This document shows positions 1 through 9,304 of a DNA stretch of 64,000 nt, in pieces. The notes under the pieces are model-generated. The model was not told where the DNA came from. It made no database searches and was given only the letters and a program-made list of their open reading frames with translations. Every line of letters starts with the position of its first letter. Positions within the stretch are counted from its first letter, which is position 1. Where the stretch lies: positions 14,275,001 through 14,339,000 of the forward strand of contig NC_068979.1 in NCBI RefSeq assembly GCF_016808095.1. The letters are read 5' to 3'. The DNA comes from Vigna angularis. Its lineage: Eukaryota > Streptophyta > Magnoliopsida > Fabales > Fabaceae. Made by a program: the position numbers and the translations under genes.

Positions 1-2132
1 AGTCAAGTTTGGTAATGAAAGTTGGCTAAGTTGGTGCTTTGTGCCAAGTTTTCGGAAATTTTCAAAGTCTTGGTTTTAAGGGTTTGATGGTTGGAATGCA
101 CTCTTTATTCACCAAAAGGCTATTGTAAAAATCTTGGTGCATGAAATTATTCATTTTGGTTGGTTTTTCACCTAGCCAAGTTTGGTGCTGAAACTTGGCT
201 AAGTTTGTGGTGCATGGTGGCAAATTTTGGCAAATTTTCAAAGTTTTGGTTTTTGGGGTTTGATGGTTGGAAAGAAATCTTTATGTAATCAAAATGCTAC
301 TGTAAAAATCTTGGTGCATGGAATTTTTCATTTTGGTGGGTATTGAAGCTAGCCAAGATTGGTGGTGAAAGGTTGCTAAGTTGGTGCTTGGTGGAGAGTT
401 TTGGGAAATTTTAAATGTCTTGGTTTTTGGGGTTTGATGTTTGGAATGCCTTCTTTATATCTCCAAAATGCTACAGTAAAAATATTGGTGCAAGAAATTT
501 TTCATTTTGGTTTGTTTTGAAGCTAGCCAAGTTTGGTGGTGAAACTTGTCTAACTTTGTGGTACATGGTGGCAAGTTTTTGCAAATTTTCAAAGTACTGG
601 TTTTTGGGGTTTGATTGTTCGAATGCATTCTTTATATCACCAAAAGGCTACGGTTAAAATCTTGGTGCAAGAAAATTTTCATTTTTGCGGGTTTTGAAGC
701 TAGCCTAGTTTGGTGGTGAAAGGTTCCTAAGTTGGTGCTTCGCGCCAAGTCTTGGAAATTTTCAAAGTCTTGGTTTTTGGGGTTTCATGGTTGGAATGCA
801 TTCTTTATATCACCAAAAGGCTACTGTAAAAATCTTGGTGCAAGAAATTTTTAATTTGGGTGGGTTTCGAAGCTAGCCAAGTTTGGTGGTGAAACTCGGC
901 TAAGATTGTGGTGCATGGTGGCAAGTTTTGGCAAATTTTCAAAGTGTTGGTTTTTAGGGTTTGACGGTTGGAATGCACTCTTTTTATCACCAAAAGGCTA
1001 CTGTAAAAATCTTGGTGCAAGAAATTTTTCATTTTGGTGGGTTTTGAAGATAGCCAAGTTTGGTGTTGAAAGTTGGCTAAGTTGGTGCTTGGTGCCATGT
1101 TTTGGGAAATTTTTAAAGTTTTGGTTTTCGGGGTTTGATGGTTGGAATACACTCTTTATATCACCAAAATGATACTATAAAAATCTTGTTGCAAGAAATT
1201 TTCAATTTTTGTGAGTTATGAAGCTAGCCAAGTTTGGTGTTGAAAGTTGGCTAAATTGGTGTTTGGTGCCAAGTTTTGGGAAATTTTCAAAGTCTTGGTT
1301 TTTGGGGTTAGATGGTTGGAATTCCCTTTTTATATCACCAAAAGGATACTGTAAAAATCTTGGTGCAAGAAATTTTACATTTTTTTGGGCTTTGAAGCTA
1401 GCCAAGTTTGGTGGTGAAAGTGGGCTAAGTTGGTGCTTGGTGCCATGTTTTGGTAAATTTTCAAAGTCTTGGTTTTTGGGGTTTGATTGTTGGAATGCAC
1501 TCTTTATAACACCAAAAGGCTACTGTAAAAATCTTGGTGAAAGAAATTTTTCATTTTGGTTGGTTTTGAAGCTAGCCAAGTTTGGTAGTTATACTTGGCT
1601 AAGATTGTGGTGCATGGTGGCAAGTTTTGGCAAATTTTCAAGGTGTTGGTTTTTAGGGTTTGATTGTTGGAATGCACTCTTTTTATCACCAAAAGGCTAC
1701 TGTAAAAATCTTGGAGCAAGAAATTTTCATTTTGGTGGGTTTTTAAGCTAGCCAAGTTTGGTGTTGAAAGTTGCCTAAGTTGGTGCTTGGTGCCAAGTTT
1801 TGGGAAATTTTCAAAGTTTTGGTTTATGGGGTTAAATGGTTGGAATACACTCTTTATATAACCAAAATGCTATTGTAAATATCTTGGTGCAAGAAATTTT
1901 CAATTTTTGTGAGTGTTGAAGCTAGCCAAGTTTGGTGGTGAAAGTTGGCTAAGTTGGTGCTTGGTGCCAAGTTTTGGGAAATTTTAAAACTCTTGGTTTT
2001 TGGGGTTTAATGTTTGGAATGCCCTCTTTATATCACAAAAATGCTACAGTAAAAATCTTGGTTCAAGAAATTTTTCATTTTGGTTGGTTTTGAAGCTAGC
2101 CAAATTTGGTGGTGAAACTTGGCTAACTTTGT
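1..2132. repeat. Tandem satellite array, about 12 monomers of 174 and 177 bp
   Basis: The anchor GCTAGCCAAG recurs at about 171, 348, 522, 699, 872, 1049, 1223, 1397, 1571, 1747, 1921 and 2095. Two monomer types are visible. Type A has GTGGTGCATGGTGGCAA and is 176-177 bp long; type B has TTGGTGCTTGGTGCCAA and is 173-174 bp long. The order is B-A-B-A-B-A-B-B-B-A-B-B-A, so a dimer of about 351 bp is the higher-order unit in the left half. Because 174 and 177 are multiples of three, open frames run through several monomers on both strands; stops in other copies argue against coding. The monomer length is typical of plant (peri)centromeric satellites. The array runs off the left edge and stops abruptly at the CACTA-like end. 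I do not recognise the family. Confidence 0.93.
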
Positions 2133-2149
2133 CATTAGTGGAAAAATGA

Positions 2150-2480
2150 CATTTTATAATGTACAAAAATGATCTTTTATAACGTAGTTACTAGGGACAT
2201 AGTTCTGGGCGATATAGTAAGTCTACGCATTTTATAACGTAGCAGAAATTTACGTTATAATATGTTCAACATATTATAACGTAGTTTCTAAAGTACGTTA
2301 TAATATGCACAGTTTATTATGACAAATTTTCATTTGTCTGTTATAATAGGATGGAAGGTTTTGTGACGTAGAAGTTTTTGTATGTTATAATATGTGATAT
2401 ATTATTACGTATATATTGTTGTACGTTATAATATGTGATCAACTATCATAACGTACATTGCTTAGTACGTTATAATATAT
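2150..2480. repeat. Subterminal repeat field, TACGTTATAA / TTATAACGTA
   Basis: About ten copies or near-copies of the 10-mer TACGTTATAA occur in both orientations within 330 bp, for example near 2178, 2231, 2251, 2271, 2300, 2420 and 2460. Short motif clusters of this kind behind the terminus are where CACTA transposase accessory protein binds in characterised elements. They also form several inverted pairs that could fold into hairpins. Confidence 0.75.
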
Positions 2481-2763
2481 GTTTTTTATTCTAAAAAAAA
2501 TTGATTATTACATTTGACATCCAATAAAATTATAATAATATTCCTGTATTATGATTTCATTCAATCAATTTATAATCAATATAACTTCAAATAAACAAAT
2601 TTAATGAAATTAACAAAATAGAATTCATTTCAAATATTAAATAGTCTAATATTTAATACATCATTTATACATCAAACTATACATTAAATCCAAATATTAC
2701 ATTAGTATACATAAACTATTGAATTGTAGCCAAGTTTCTACTAACACTTAAAATAAAAGAAGC

Positions 2764-2823
2764 TCAGTTTCTTCTAATGTCTTCAATGTCTGCAACTTTC
2801 ATGGGAGATGAATCATTAAAGAT
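2764..2823 (-). pseudogene. Possible terminal exon of the transposon-borne gene (20 codons with stop)
   Basis: On the minus strand an acceptor-like TTATTTGTAG precedes an open 60-nt segment beginning IFNDSSPMK and ending DIRRN then TGA. It lies downstream of the LACS exons in the same sense. It does not match the C-terminus I would expect of LACS, so it may be the element's own last exon, spliced to captured exons. This is inference from splice-site appearance and frame only. Confidence 0.35.
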
Positions 2824-3086
2824 CTACAAATAAAATAATATAATTAAAAAAATATTCTAATGAATAGTTCAAGTTACAGTAGAGATGTTAAACTAAAACC
2901 ATTTGATACATCTGAATTTGATTATTAAATCTGAATGTAACAAAAATTTTACTATATCACAAAATTATGTAAGTTTGCATGTGAATAAATTTAGACAAAA
3001 ATATAAGTTAAAATAGATTGACAAAAGGTAAAATAAAAAAAATAAGTACAATTAGATATAAAAACAGTTTTAAAAGTTTATACTAC

Positions 3087-4056
3087 CATTATGCCTTCTA
3101 AAGCGGCCCATGCTTTCAAGACATCATGATCCACTGAGACAACAGCTACCAAAGAAGCATTTAGGCTATCACCTAAAAATGAAAAAAGAAGCATCAATAA
3201 ACTAGCAAGGAGTAAACTAAGAGAGAGGATACAAAGGTCACACACCAAATTTGTGTGTTGATTTATTTCCTTACCGTATACAAAGTATTGCGCCACAAAC
3301 TTGCATTTGGCATATACATTTTCAATCTTCTCAGGAGCAATATACTCGCCTTGAGCCAACTTAAATATATTTTTCTTCCTGTAACAAAATTTAAGCTTTC
3401 ATTCATATGCTTGACAATTTCAATCAATGTTGTAAAAACTGGGTCGGGTAAGTAGACAGGAATCTAGGGGTGTCAAGACTCAAAGCCCATCCAACACAAG
3501 TTAAATATATAAATTATAAAAGTTAAATAGAGGCAGTATGCAATTATAAGTCTCATAGCAACAGAACTCACTGACAAAATACAATGGCACATAGCAAGTT
3601 CACTCTGTAAAGTGCCATTCAAGTCTACTCATTGAACAGAGCATACTTGCAGCGTAAGGTTAAACAAAGATTCAATCTAATGCCAGGTGATATGTTAAGA
3701 AGCCGCGTGTATCATATTAATTATGGATTATAACTAGTAATTAGAATGATGCTATCTCACCTGTCAATAATTTTTAGTCTACCACCAGGTAACCACGTTC
3801 CAATATCTCCGGTATGAAGCCATCCATCTTCATCAATGACTTCTCTCCTGCACAATTGGATTGAAAATCAAGTAGTTTCAAATATGACAAGGTAAATTTC
3901 ATTCAGAAGCACATAGCGTGAAAGGTAGTTACGTCTGAGTTTCATATTTGTGATAACCTCGAAAAACAATGGGACCCCTGACACAAATTTCACCATGGGG
4001 ATTGGGTTGATCATCAGATGTATAGTTCATTTCTGGAACTTCCACAAGTTTTATCT
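3087..4056 (-). pseudogene. Long-chain acyl-CoA synthetase (LACS6/7-like) fragment, four exons
   Basis: Four minus-strand exons can be joined in frame: 3933-4056 ([20 protein letters not shown]... ending ETQ), 3761-3847 ([14 protein letters not shown]...), 3275-3378 ([20 protein letters not shown]) and 3087-3172 ([20 protein letters not shown]). All junctions have GT and AG in the right phase. The peptides match the C-terminal adenylate-forming region of peroxisomal plant LACS6/LACS7, which activates fatty acids to acyl-CoA for beta-oxidation: the [15 protein letters not shown] and [22 protein letters not shown] motifs are all present. The N-terminal two thirds, including the ATP-binding loop, and the normal C-terminus are missing, so the fragment cannot encode an enzyme. 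The reading frame is clean, which suggests recent capture. It is flanked by CACTA-like sequence. Confidence 0.85.
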
Positions 4057-4867
4057 CTGAAACAAAGAACAAAACTCTTGGCACTAGGCATAACAAAGCT
4101 TCAGCTGACATAAATTAAATATAATTTCATCTTTTAAGTTCTTCCATATAAGGAAAGGTAAGTAGAATACGTTTTTAGGATTATTAGACACAATGTCACT
4201 GCAAGAGAAAAATAAAATAATTAAAACAGTAAACCCCATTGCAACTAAATTTAAAAAAGAAAAAGAAGAAGAAGAAGCAGAGAATCATTATTTGTGGGAG
4301 AGAATTGGCTCAAAACTCAAGACGTGTAATCTTTCTGGGCAGATTTGATATATACTGAGGTTATTAACTTCCACACTGAGATTGAATTTCACTGAGAGTC
4401 CAAGTGAAATCCTATAAAAAGAACACCCTTCATCCCCAATAACACACTGATAAACCTAATCATTCATCAGGTGAATCAAAATCAATCAAGAATTTAACTT
4501 TGATGTTTACAAAACTACACACCATATAAAGAAAACAACCCATCCCTAAAATTCAGTACCAAGGAAAATAACATTTTGAATAACTACAAATGATGAGATG
4601 TTGCAACTACTTAATTTTTTAAATAGAAAAAAAATTAACTAGTTCATGAACAAGTTGATTGGTACGTCACATACTACCTAAAATATAATACCAAACAGGT
4701 TTTGAATCACGAATGTACTGCAAGCTATTAGCTATATGATGCAGAATTCATACTTAGTACTCACCACAGGCGGGATTAGTGAAATTAATAGAAGAAAAAC
4801 ATAACAAATTAGGGAAAAATAAATAGTAGAAGAAATTTCGGCAATTTCGAAGTATGAATCATAAAAC
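4057..4867. other. AT-rich non-coding stretch, probably intron or flank of the captured fragment
   Basis: No coding segment was recognised. A good acceptor-like tract (pyrimidines then TTGCAG) lies on the minus strand near 4204, but the sequence after it does not match LACS. Purine-rich stretches (GAAGAAGAAG near 4265) are present. Confidence 0.4.
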
Positions 4868-4988
4868 CTACTTGTCAGACTTCGGAGATTTCGACGAAGA
4901 GGCAGCGGAGGCAGAAGCAGTCTCCGAAGGTTCTATAACTACTTGGTCAGTCGTAGGAACAGTGCTTTCAGTTCGCTGGCCTTCGCCT
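4868..4988 (-). pseudogene. Unrecognised minus-strand coding-like segment, cut by the Ty3 fragment
   Basis: Read on the minus strand, this segment is open and has the composition of a low-complexity protein region: TESTVPTTDQVVIEPSE, then a Ser/Ala-rich run ending KSPKSDK. It ends either at a TAG (4868-4870) or at a GTAGGT donor at 4871/4870. It lies upstream of the LACS exons in the same sense, so it could be a first exon of the chimeric transcript. The start is lost where homology to the Ty3 element begins (about 4990). No family was recognised. Confidence 0.3.
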
Positions 4989-5096
4989 TCCCCTAACCGC
5001 CTGCCTATAGGACTAATCCCCAAGAAACCAAAGAGTTTGAGTCATAAGTCCAAGAGTTACTAGATAAGGGTTTGGTTCAAAAGAGCCTAAGCCCCT

Positions 5097-6638
5097 GTGT
5101 TGTTGGTGCCCAAAAAGGATAGGAAGTGGTGCATGTGTTGTGATTGTAGGGCTATCAACAACATCACAATAAAGTATAGACAGCCCATCCCTAGACTTGA
5201 TGATATGTTGGATGAATTACATGGGGCTCAAATTTTCTCAAAAATAGATCTTAAGAGCGGATATCACAAAATTCGAATCAAAGAAGGTGATGAGTGGAAA
5301 ACTGCTTTTAAGACTAAGTTTGGGTTATATGAGTGGCTGGTAATGCCTTTTGGTCTTACAAATGCCCCAGGTACATTCATGAGACTTATGAATCATGTTT
5401 TAAGAGATTGCATTGGGAAGTTTGTAGTTGTTTATTTTGATGACATATTGGTATATAGTCTAGATTTGCAAAATCATGAAAAACATTTGAGAGTTGTTCT
5501 AATAATTCTTAGAACCAATAAATTGTTTGCAAATCTTGACAAATGCACCTTTTGTGTTGATAGTGTCATCTTTCTAGGTTTTGTAGTCACTAAAAGAGGG
5601 GTCCATGTTGATCCTGAAAAAATAAAGGCCATCCAAGAGTGGCCAATTCCAAAGAATGTAGGAGAAGTTAGGAGTTTTCATGGATTAGCAAGCTTTTATA
5701 GAAGATTTGTGCCTAACTTCTCTAGTCTAGCTTCACCTCTCAATGAGTTGGTGAAAAAGAATGTTACATTCACTTGGGGAGAAAAACAACAAAAGGCTTT
5801 TGAGTTACTTAAAGAGAAGCTCTCTCAATCTCCCATTCTAGCTCGTCCAAATTTTGCCAAAACTTTTGAGTTAGAATGTGATGCTTCTGGACATGGAATA
5901 GGTGCTGTGTTATTACAAGAAGGCCACCCAATTGCTTATTTTAGTGAAAAACTTCATGGTGCTTCTTGTAATTACCCTACCTATGACAAAGATCTCTATG
6001 CTCTTGTGAGGGCTCTTCAAACTTGGGAACATTATCTTGTTTCCAAGGAGTTTATTATTCATACTGATCATGAATCACTAAAATATTTGAAGAGCCAACA
6101 CAAGTTGCAAAAGAGACATGCTAAGTGGCTTGAATTCATTGAACAATTCACTTATGTTATCAAATACAAGAAAGGGAAGTCTAATATAGTTGTGGATGCT
6201 TTGTCAAGGAGAAATATTTTACTAGCCACTTTAGGAGCTCAAATTCTAGGGTTTGATAACATAAAAGAATTATATACTCAAGATAGTGAGTTTGCTACTT
6301 TATATGAGGAATGTTTGCAAAAACCACAAGGAGGATTCTATGTGAGAGATGGGTATCTTTTTAAAGAGGGCAAAATTTGTATACCCCAAGGTTCACAAAG
6401 AAAACTCCTTGTCAAAGAGATGCATGAGGGAGGGTTGATGGGGCATTTTGGGGTTGATAAAACCTTAAGCATGCTAAAAGAAAAATTCTTTTGGCCCCAC
6501 ATGAGGGGAGAAGTCCAAAGGTATTGTTTTAAGTGCATTACTTGTTTAGAATCCAAATCTAGAGCAATGCCTCATGGTTTTTATACTCCCTTACCCATTG
6601 CTTCAACTCCTTGGGAAGAACCTTATGGTCTCGATTAG
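5097..6638 (+). pseudogene. CRM-like pol fragment: RT, RNase H and integrase zinc-binding domain
   Basis: The frame opens at [10 protein letters not shown] and carries the RT signature (YFDDILVYS), RNase H ([18 protein letters not shown], then [10 protein letters not shown] and VDALSRR) and the integrase HHCC region ([20 protein letters not shown], then CFKCITCLE). Reverse transcriptase copies element RNA, RNase H removes it, and integrase inserts the DNA. Compared with the intact relative on the minus strand at 53627-58255 the match is close, but the linker to protease is frameshifted around 5090-5097, so there is no proper start. At 6620 the frame jumps from the first integrase-core residues straight into sequence 80 codons further on and soon meets a stop. 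Confidence 0.88.
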
Positions 6639-7409
6639 GGACTAAGCTTTCTTTTTCTACTACTTGCCATCCTCAAACGGATGGTCAAACTGAAGTAGTA
6701 AATAGATCTCTATCCACTCTATTGAGAGTAGTCCTCAAGGGTAACCACAAATCTTGGGATGAGTATCTCCCACATGTGGAGTTTGCTTATAATAGGGTAG
6801 TTCATCGAACTACTAAAATCTCTCCTTTTGAAGCTGTATATGGTTTTAATTCCCTTACCTTCTTCACATGAGTTTGTTCATCAAGAGGGAATATCTAAAT
6901 CCAAATTTATTAAAACTATTCAAGAGAGGATTAGTAATCAAATACAACAACAAAGTGAGAGATATGCTAAGTATCATAATAAGGGTAAAAAGGAAGTCAT
7001 TTTCAATGAAGGTGACTTAGTTTGGCTTCACCTTCGAAAGGAAAGATTTCCTATTAAAAGGAAGTCCAAATTAAGTTGTAGAGGAGATGGTCCTTTTAAG
7101 ATCCTTAAGAAGGTCAACAATAATACTTATCAATTAGACCTTCCATCAGAGTATGGTGTCTATTCTACTTTTAATGTTACTGATCTTCGTCCTTTTGCAG
7201 GATTTGATACAGATGATGATTTGGATTTGAGGACAAATCCTCTTCAAGGGGGAGGAGATGATGACTTAGGGCATGGACCCATTACTAGAAGTATGGCTAG
7301 AAGAATCCAAGAAGAGCTTAAAGATATGGACACAACAGGGCAAGTTCTTTTCCTTCATTTTAAGTGGAATTTGGAGACACCGAGAGAAGGGGCAAATCTG
7401 TCCATATGA
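6621..7409 (+). pseudogene. Integrase core remainder and C-terminal tail of the CRM-like pol
   Basis: Two overlapping frames continue pol: 6621-6871 holds [20 protein letters not shown], the segment with the last catalytic glutamate, and 6828-7409 holds the integrase C-terminal region ([14 protein letters not shown]..., RGDGPFKILKKVNNNTYQLD) and the tail GPITRSMARRIQEE. The first two catalytic aspartates were removed by the deletion at 6620/6621. The frame change near 6853 comes from a deletion of about 26 bp between short CCCTTACC-like repeats. As in the intact copy, the last codons lie inside the 3' LTR. Confidence 0.85.
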
Positions 7410-7980
7410 CTATCAAAGTTGCTAGCTACACCACCACTCTTTGCTAAGCACACCATGGCAAGATCTTTCGTCCATCAACACCACCAGATCACGTGCTGAT
7501 TTGTTTTTAGCAAATTTTGAATTAGCCTTTCTAGAAGGCCTTCATATTTTACACATGGGTTACCACATGGCAACTGATCCACAATTCTCAGTCCATCACT
7601 TCCACGCTGTAGCTCCATGGATAGTCTATAAATTCATGGCAGCTATCTTTGTAAAAAACACTTTTGGATGAATGAAATTTCTGCTGAGAATTGCCTTTGC
7701 CAACTCTCCCTCCGAAAGTCTTTACTAGCTTAAATCTTTCCCTATAACTTCCTTCCTTGTATGGAAGGCTGCTTGAGTTGTAGTCATTCCCTAAGTACAG
7801 CCTCCATCTTCATCTATATCTAAACTACACTTCTTCCGCTGCCATGTCCATATTTTCCATCATTCTGCTGGAGTTACCGAGAAGCACTCCTAGTTGAATC
7901 TTGACGGTGCATCTTGAAGTCTAGCAACAGTTCAGTTTGAGAAAACTCTCTCGGTTCAGCAGATCCGTCTCCCTACCTCA
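7259..7980 (+). repeat. 3' LTR of the truncated CRM-like element
   Basis: Aligned with the intact copy, the purine tract CAAGGGGGAGGAGA is followed at 7259 by TGATGAC, the expected LTR start. A TATA box (TATAAAT, 7627-7633) lies mid-way. The likely end is the CA at 7979-7980, where the sequence meets the copia-associated ORF. The length of about 722 bp is close to the 762 bp of the intact relative. There is no partner LTR, so the right edge is an inference. Confidence 0.6.
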
Positions 7981-8294
7981 GTCATCATAACCCCATCTCG
8001 ATATCTCAGGTTGAAGTAGAAAACTCTTATGAGATCGGGATAAATGCAACCTTTTTGCTCCACCAGATTCGTGAGTCCTTGAACAGCAAAAATATCTGGA
8101 AATTGAAATCCATAGAAACGGAAAAAATCAAGGCGAATATACTTTACCGCCATGATTCTTCTTTCTTGCCAAGAATTAACATAGTCCGCATGTTTTCCTT
8201 GATCTGAAATCCACCCATCAATGGTTGCAGGACATGGTTGAGAGGAAGAGGATGCTCCAGCAGCTCTACCGCGATGTCTTCTTGAATCCGCCAT
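7956..8294 (-). CDS. N-terminal fragment of a plant-transposon-associated protein
   Basis: This 112-residue frame starts at an ATG with a Ser/Arg-rich head (MADSRRHRGRAAGASSSSQP) and continues with WQERRIMAVKYIRLDFFRFY and DLIRVFYFNLRYRDGVMM. The style resembles the 'putative plant transposon protein' family (PF20167-type) that accompanies many legume retroelements, the same broad group suggested for ORF2 at 32077-33300. The C-terminal part is missing because the LTR of the neighbouring Ty3 fragment begins at about 7980, so the last residues are LTR-encoded. A TATA box on the minus strand at 8417-8425 and a cluster of palindromes lie upstream. Function is unknown. Confidence 0.45.
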   Translation of the reverse strand: MADSRRHRGRAAGASSSSQPCPATIDGWISDQGKHADYVNSWQERRIMAVKYIRLDFFRFYGFQFPDIFAVQGLTNLVEQKGCIYPDLIRVFYFNLRYRDGVMMTEVGRRIC

Positions 8295-8398
8295 GGAGGA
8301 AGTTTGAGGTAGTGAGATTTTGAGAAAGTGAATAAAAATGGAGAGGTTTGGAGCTCAAGATTTGATTTCAGCAGTTTCTGGGTGCAAAGAAGTGTCTA

Positions 8399-8656
8399 AT
8401 AATCGATTATAGAAGGCTATTTATAAGAAGAATGGAAAAACTAGCCGTTTATGGCCGTTTATAGCCGTCATGGGATGCTCCAACGGCTTTATTTTTGAAA
8501 CTGTCAACGTGATAATCGATTATGGCTCAAGAATCACTGCCCAGAAATTGCATGATAATCGATTATGCCTGATGATAATCGATTATTCGTTCAAAATTTC
8601 CCAGATTTGAGTTTTAAGTTTGAATAATCGATTATTGCCTTGTGATAATCGATTAT
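8399..8656 (-). promoter_or_regulatory. Six copies of the palindrome ATAATCGATTAT around a TATA box
   Basis: Exact copies of the 12-bp palindrome start at 8399, 8512, 8555, 8575, 8624 and 8645; the 8555/8575 and 8624/8645 pairs are 20 and 21 bp apart, two helical turns. TATAAATAG lies on the minus strand at 8417-8425, upstream of the ORF starting at 8294. Five palindromes are therefore in the upstream promoter position. The TAAT/ATTA halves resemble homeodomain sites; that reading is inference. Confidence 0.7.
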
Positions 8657-8714
8657 GAAGCGTTAATTTTACGAAAAAGGTAAAATTTTCATAAGCGTTG
8701 ATCCTAAGACATGT

Positions 8715-9299
8715 CTATACTCCTAACTCTCTTCTAAGCTCAAAAAATCTATCCTTAGGTAGCGCCTTGGTGAAAATATCAGCTAATTGATGTAAGGTAT
8801 CAACATATTCAATTTGACAATCCCCCTTTTGAATATGGTCTATCAAGAAATGATGTCTAATCTCAATGTGCTTAGTTCTTGAGTGCATTATGGGATTCTT
8901 AGTTAAATTTATAGCACTAGTATTATCACATTTTAAAGGAATATTATCAAGGAAGATATCAAAGTCTTCCAGTTGATGTTTCATCCACAAAATTTGGGCA
9001 CAATAATTTCCAGCAGCAATATAATCAGCTTCAGTGGTAGACAAGGCTACACACACTTGTTTCTTTGAATTCCAGGATACCAAAGAACAGCCCAAAAAAT
9101 GACAAGTACCACTAGTACTTTTCCTATAAATTTTACAACCACCATAGTCTGCATCAGAATAACCTATTAAACTAAGTGAAGCATCAGATGGATACCAAAG
9201 TCCAAAAGAAGTGGTTCCCTTAAGGTATTTTAAGATTCTCTTGACAGTAGTCAAATGAGATTCTTTAGGATTTGCTTGGTACCTAGCACACACACATAC
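8715..9299 (-). pseudogene. Copia RNase H domain and end of pol
   Basis: The frame encodes the C-terminal copia segment: CARYQANPKESHLTTVKRIL, the RNase H aspartate in GYSDADYGG, the glutamate in CVALSTTEADY, CDNTSAINLTKNPI, and the terminal TKALPKDRFFELRRELGV before a stop. It is the downstream continuation of the RT frame at 11103-12792. The two are separated by a solo LTR, and the codons on each side (DIM and VCARY) join as in typical copia pol. RNase H degrades the RNA strand during reverse transcription. Confidence 0.9.
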
Positions 9300-9304
9300 A
9301 CTTT
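9300..9304. repeat. Target-site duplication ACTTT (left copy; right copy 11098-11102)
   Basis: ACTTT lies directly before TGATGAGTCA and directly after the terminal CTCTCAACA of the solo LTR. The duplication lies within the copia pol sequence. Confidence 0.85.

Larger units (their letters stand above)
2133..4988 (-). mobile_element. CACTA-like element end with captured gene exons (Pack-CACTA candidate), truncated
   Basis: The satellite is cut in mid-monomer at 2132 and followed by CATTAGTGGAAAAATG, one base off the CACTA-type terminus expected of En/Spm elements. A subterminal field of short direct and inverted repeats follows (2150-2480). Beyond that come a short minus-strand terminal exon (2764-2823) and four properly spliced LACS exons (3087-4056). 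The other terminus is not visible because a truncated Ty3 fragment begins near 4990. No transposase was recognised. The terminus plus a gene fragment with introns fits a Pack-type CACTA element; a plain gene fragment beside an unrelated CACTA end is the alternative. Confidence 0.6.
4990..7980 (+). mobile_element. 5'-truncated CRM-like Ty3/gypsy element (RT to 3' LTR)
   Basis: Homology to the intact CRM-like element at 53028-61305 begins abruptly near 4990, just upstream of RT, and continues to the end of pol and a 3' LTR. The 5' LTR, gag and protease are absent. Several lesions break the frame: a small deletion near 5096, loss of about 230 bp of integrase core at 6620/6621, and a short deletion near 6853. 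Its right end abuts an ORF fragment associated with the copia element. Confidence 0.85.

Noticed and set aside
415..1755. Open frames of 80-177 codons on both strands across the satellite
   Set aside because: They arise because monomer lengths are multiples of three; stops occur in other monomers and no domain is seen.
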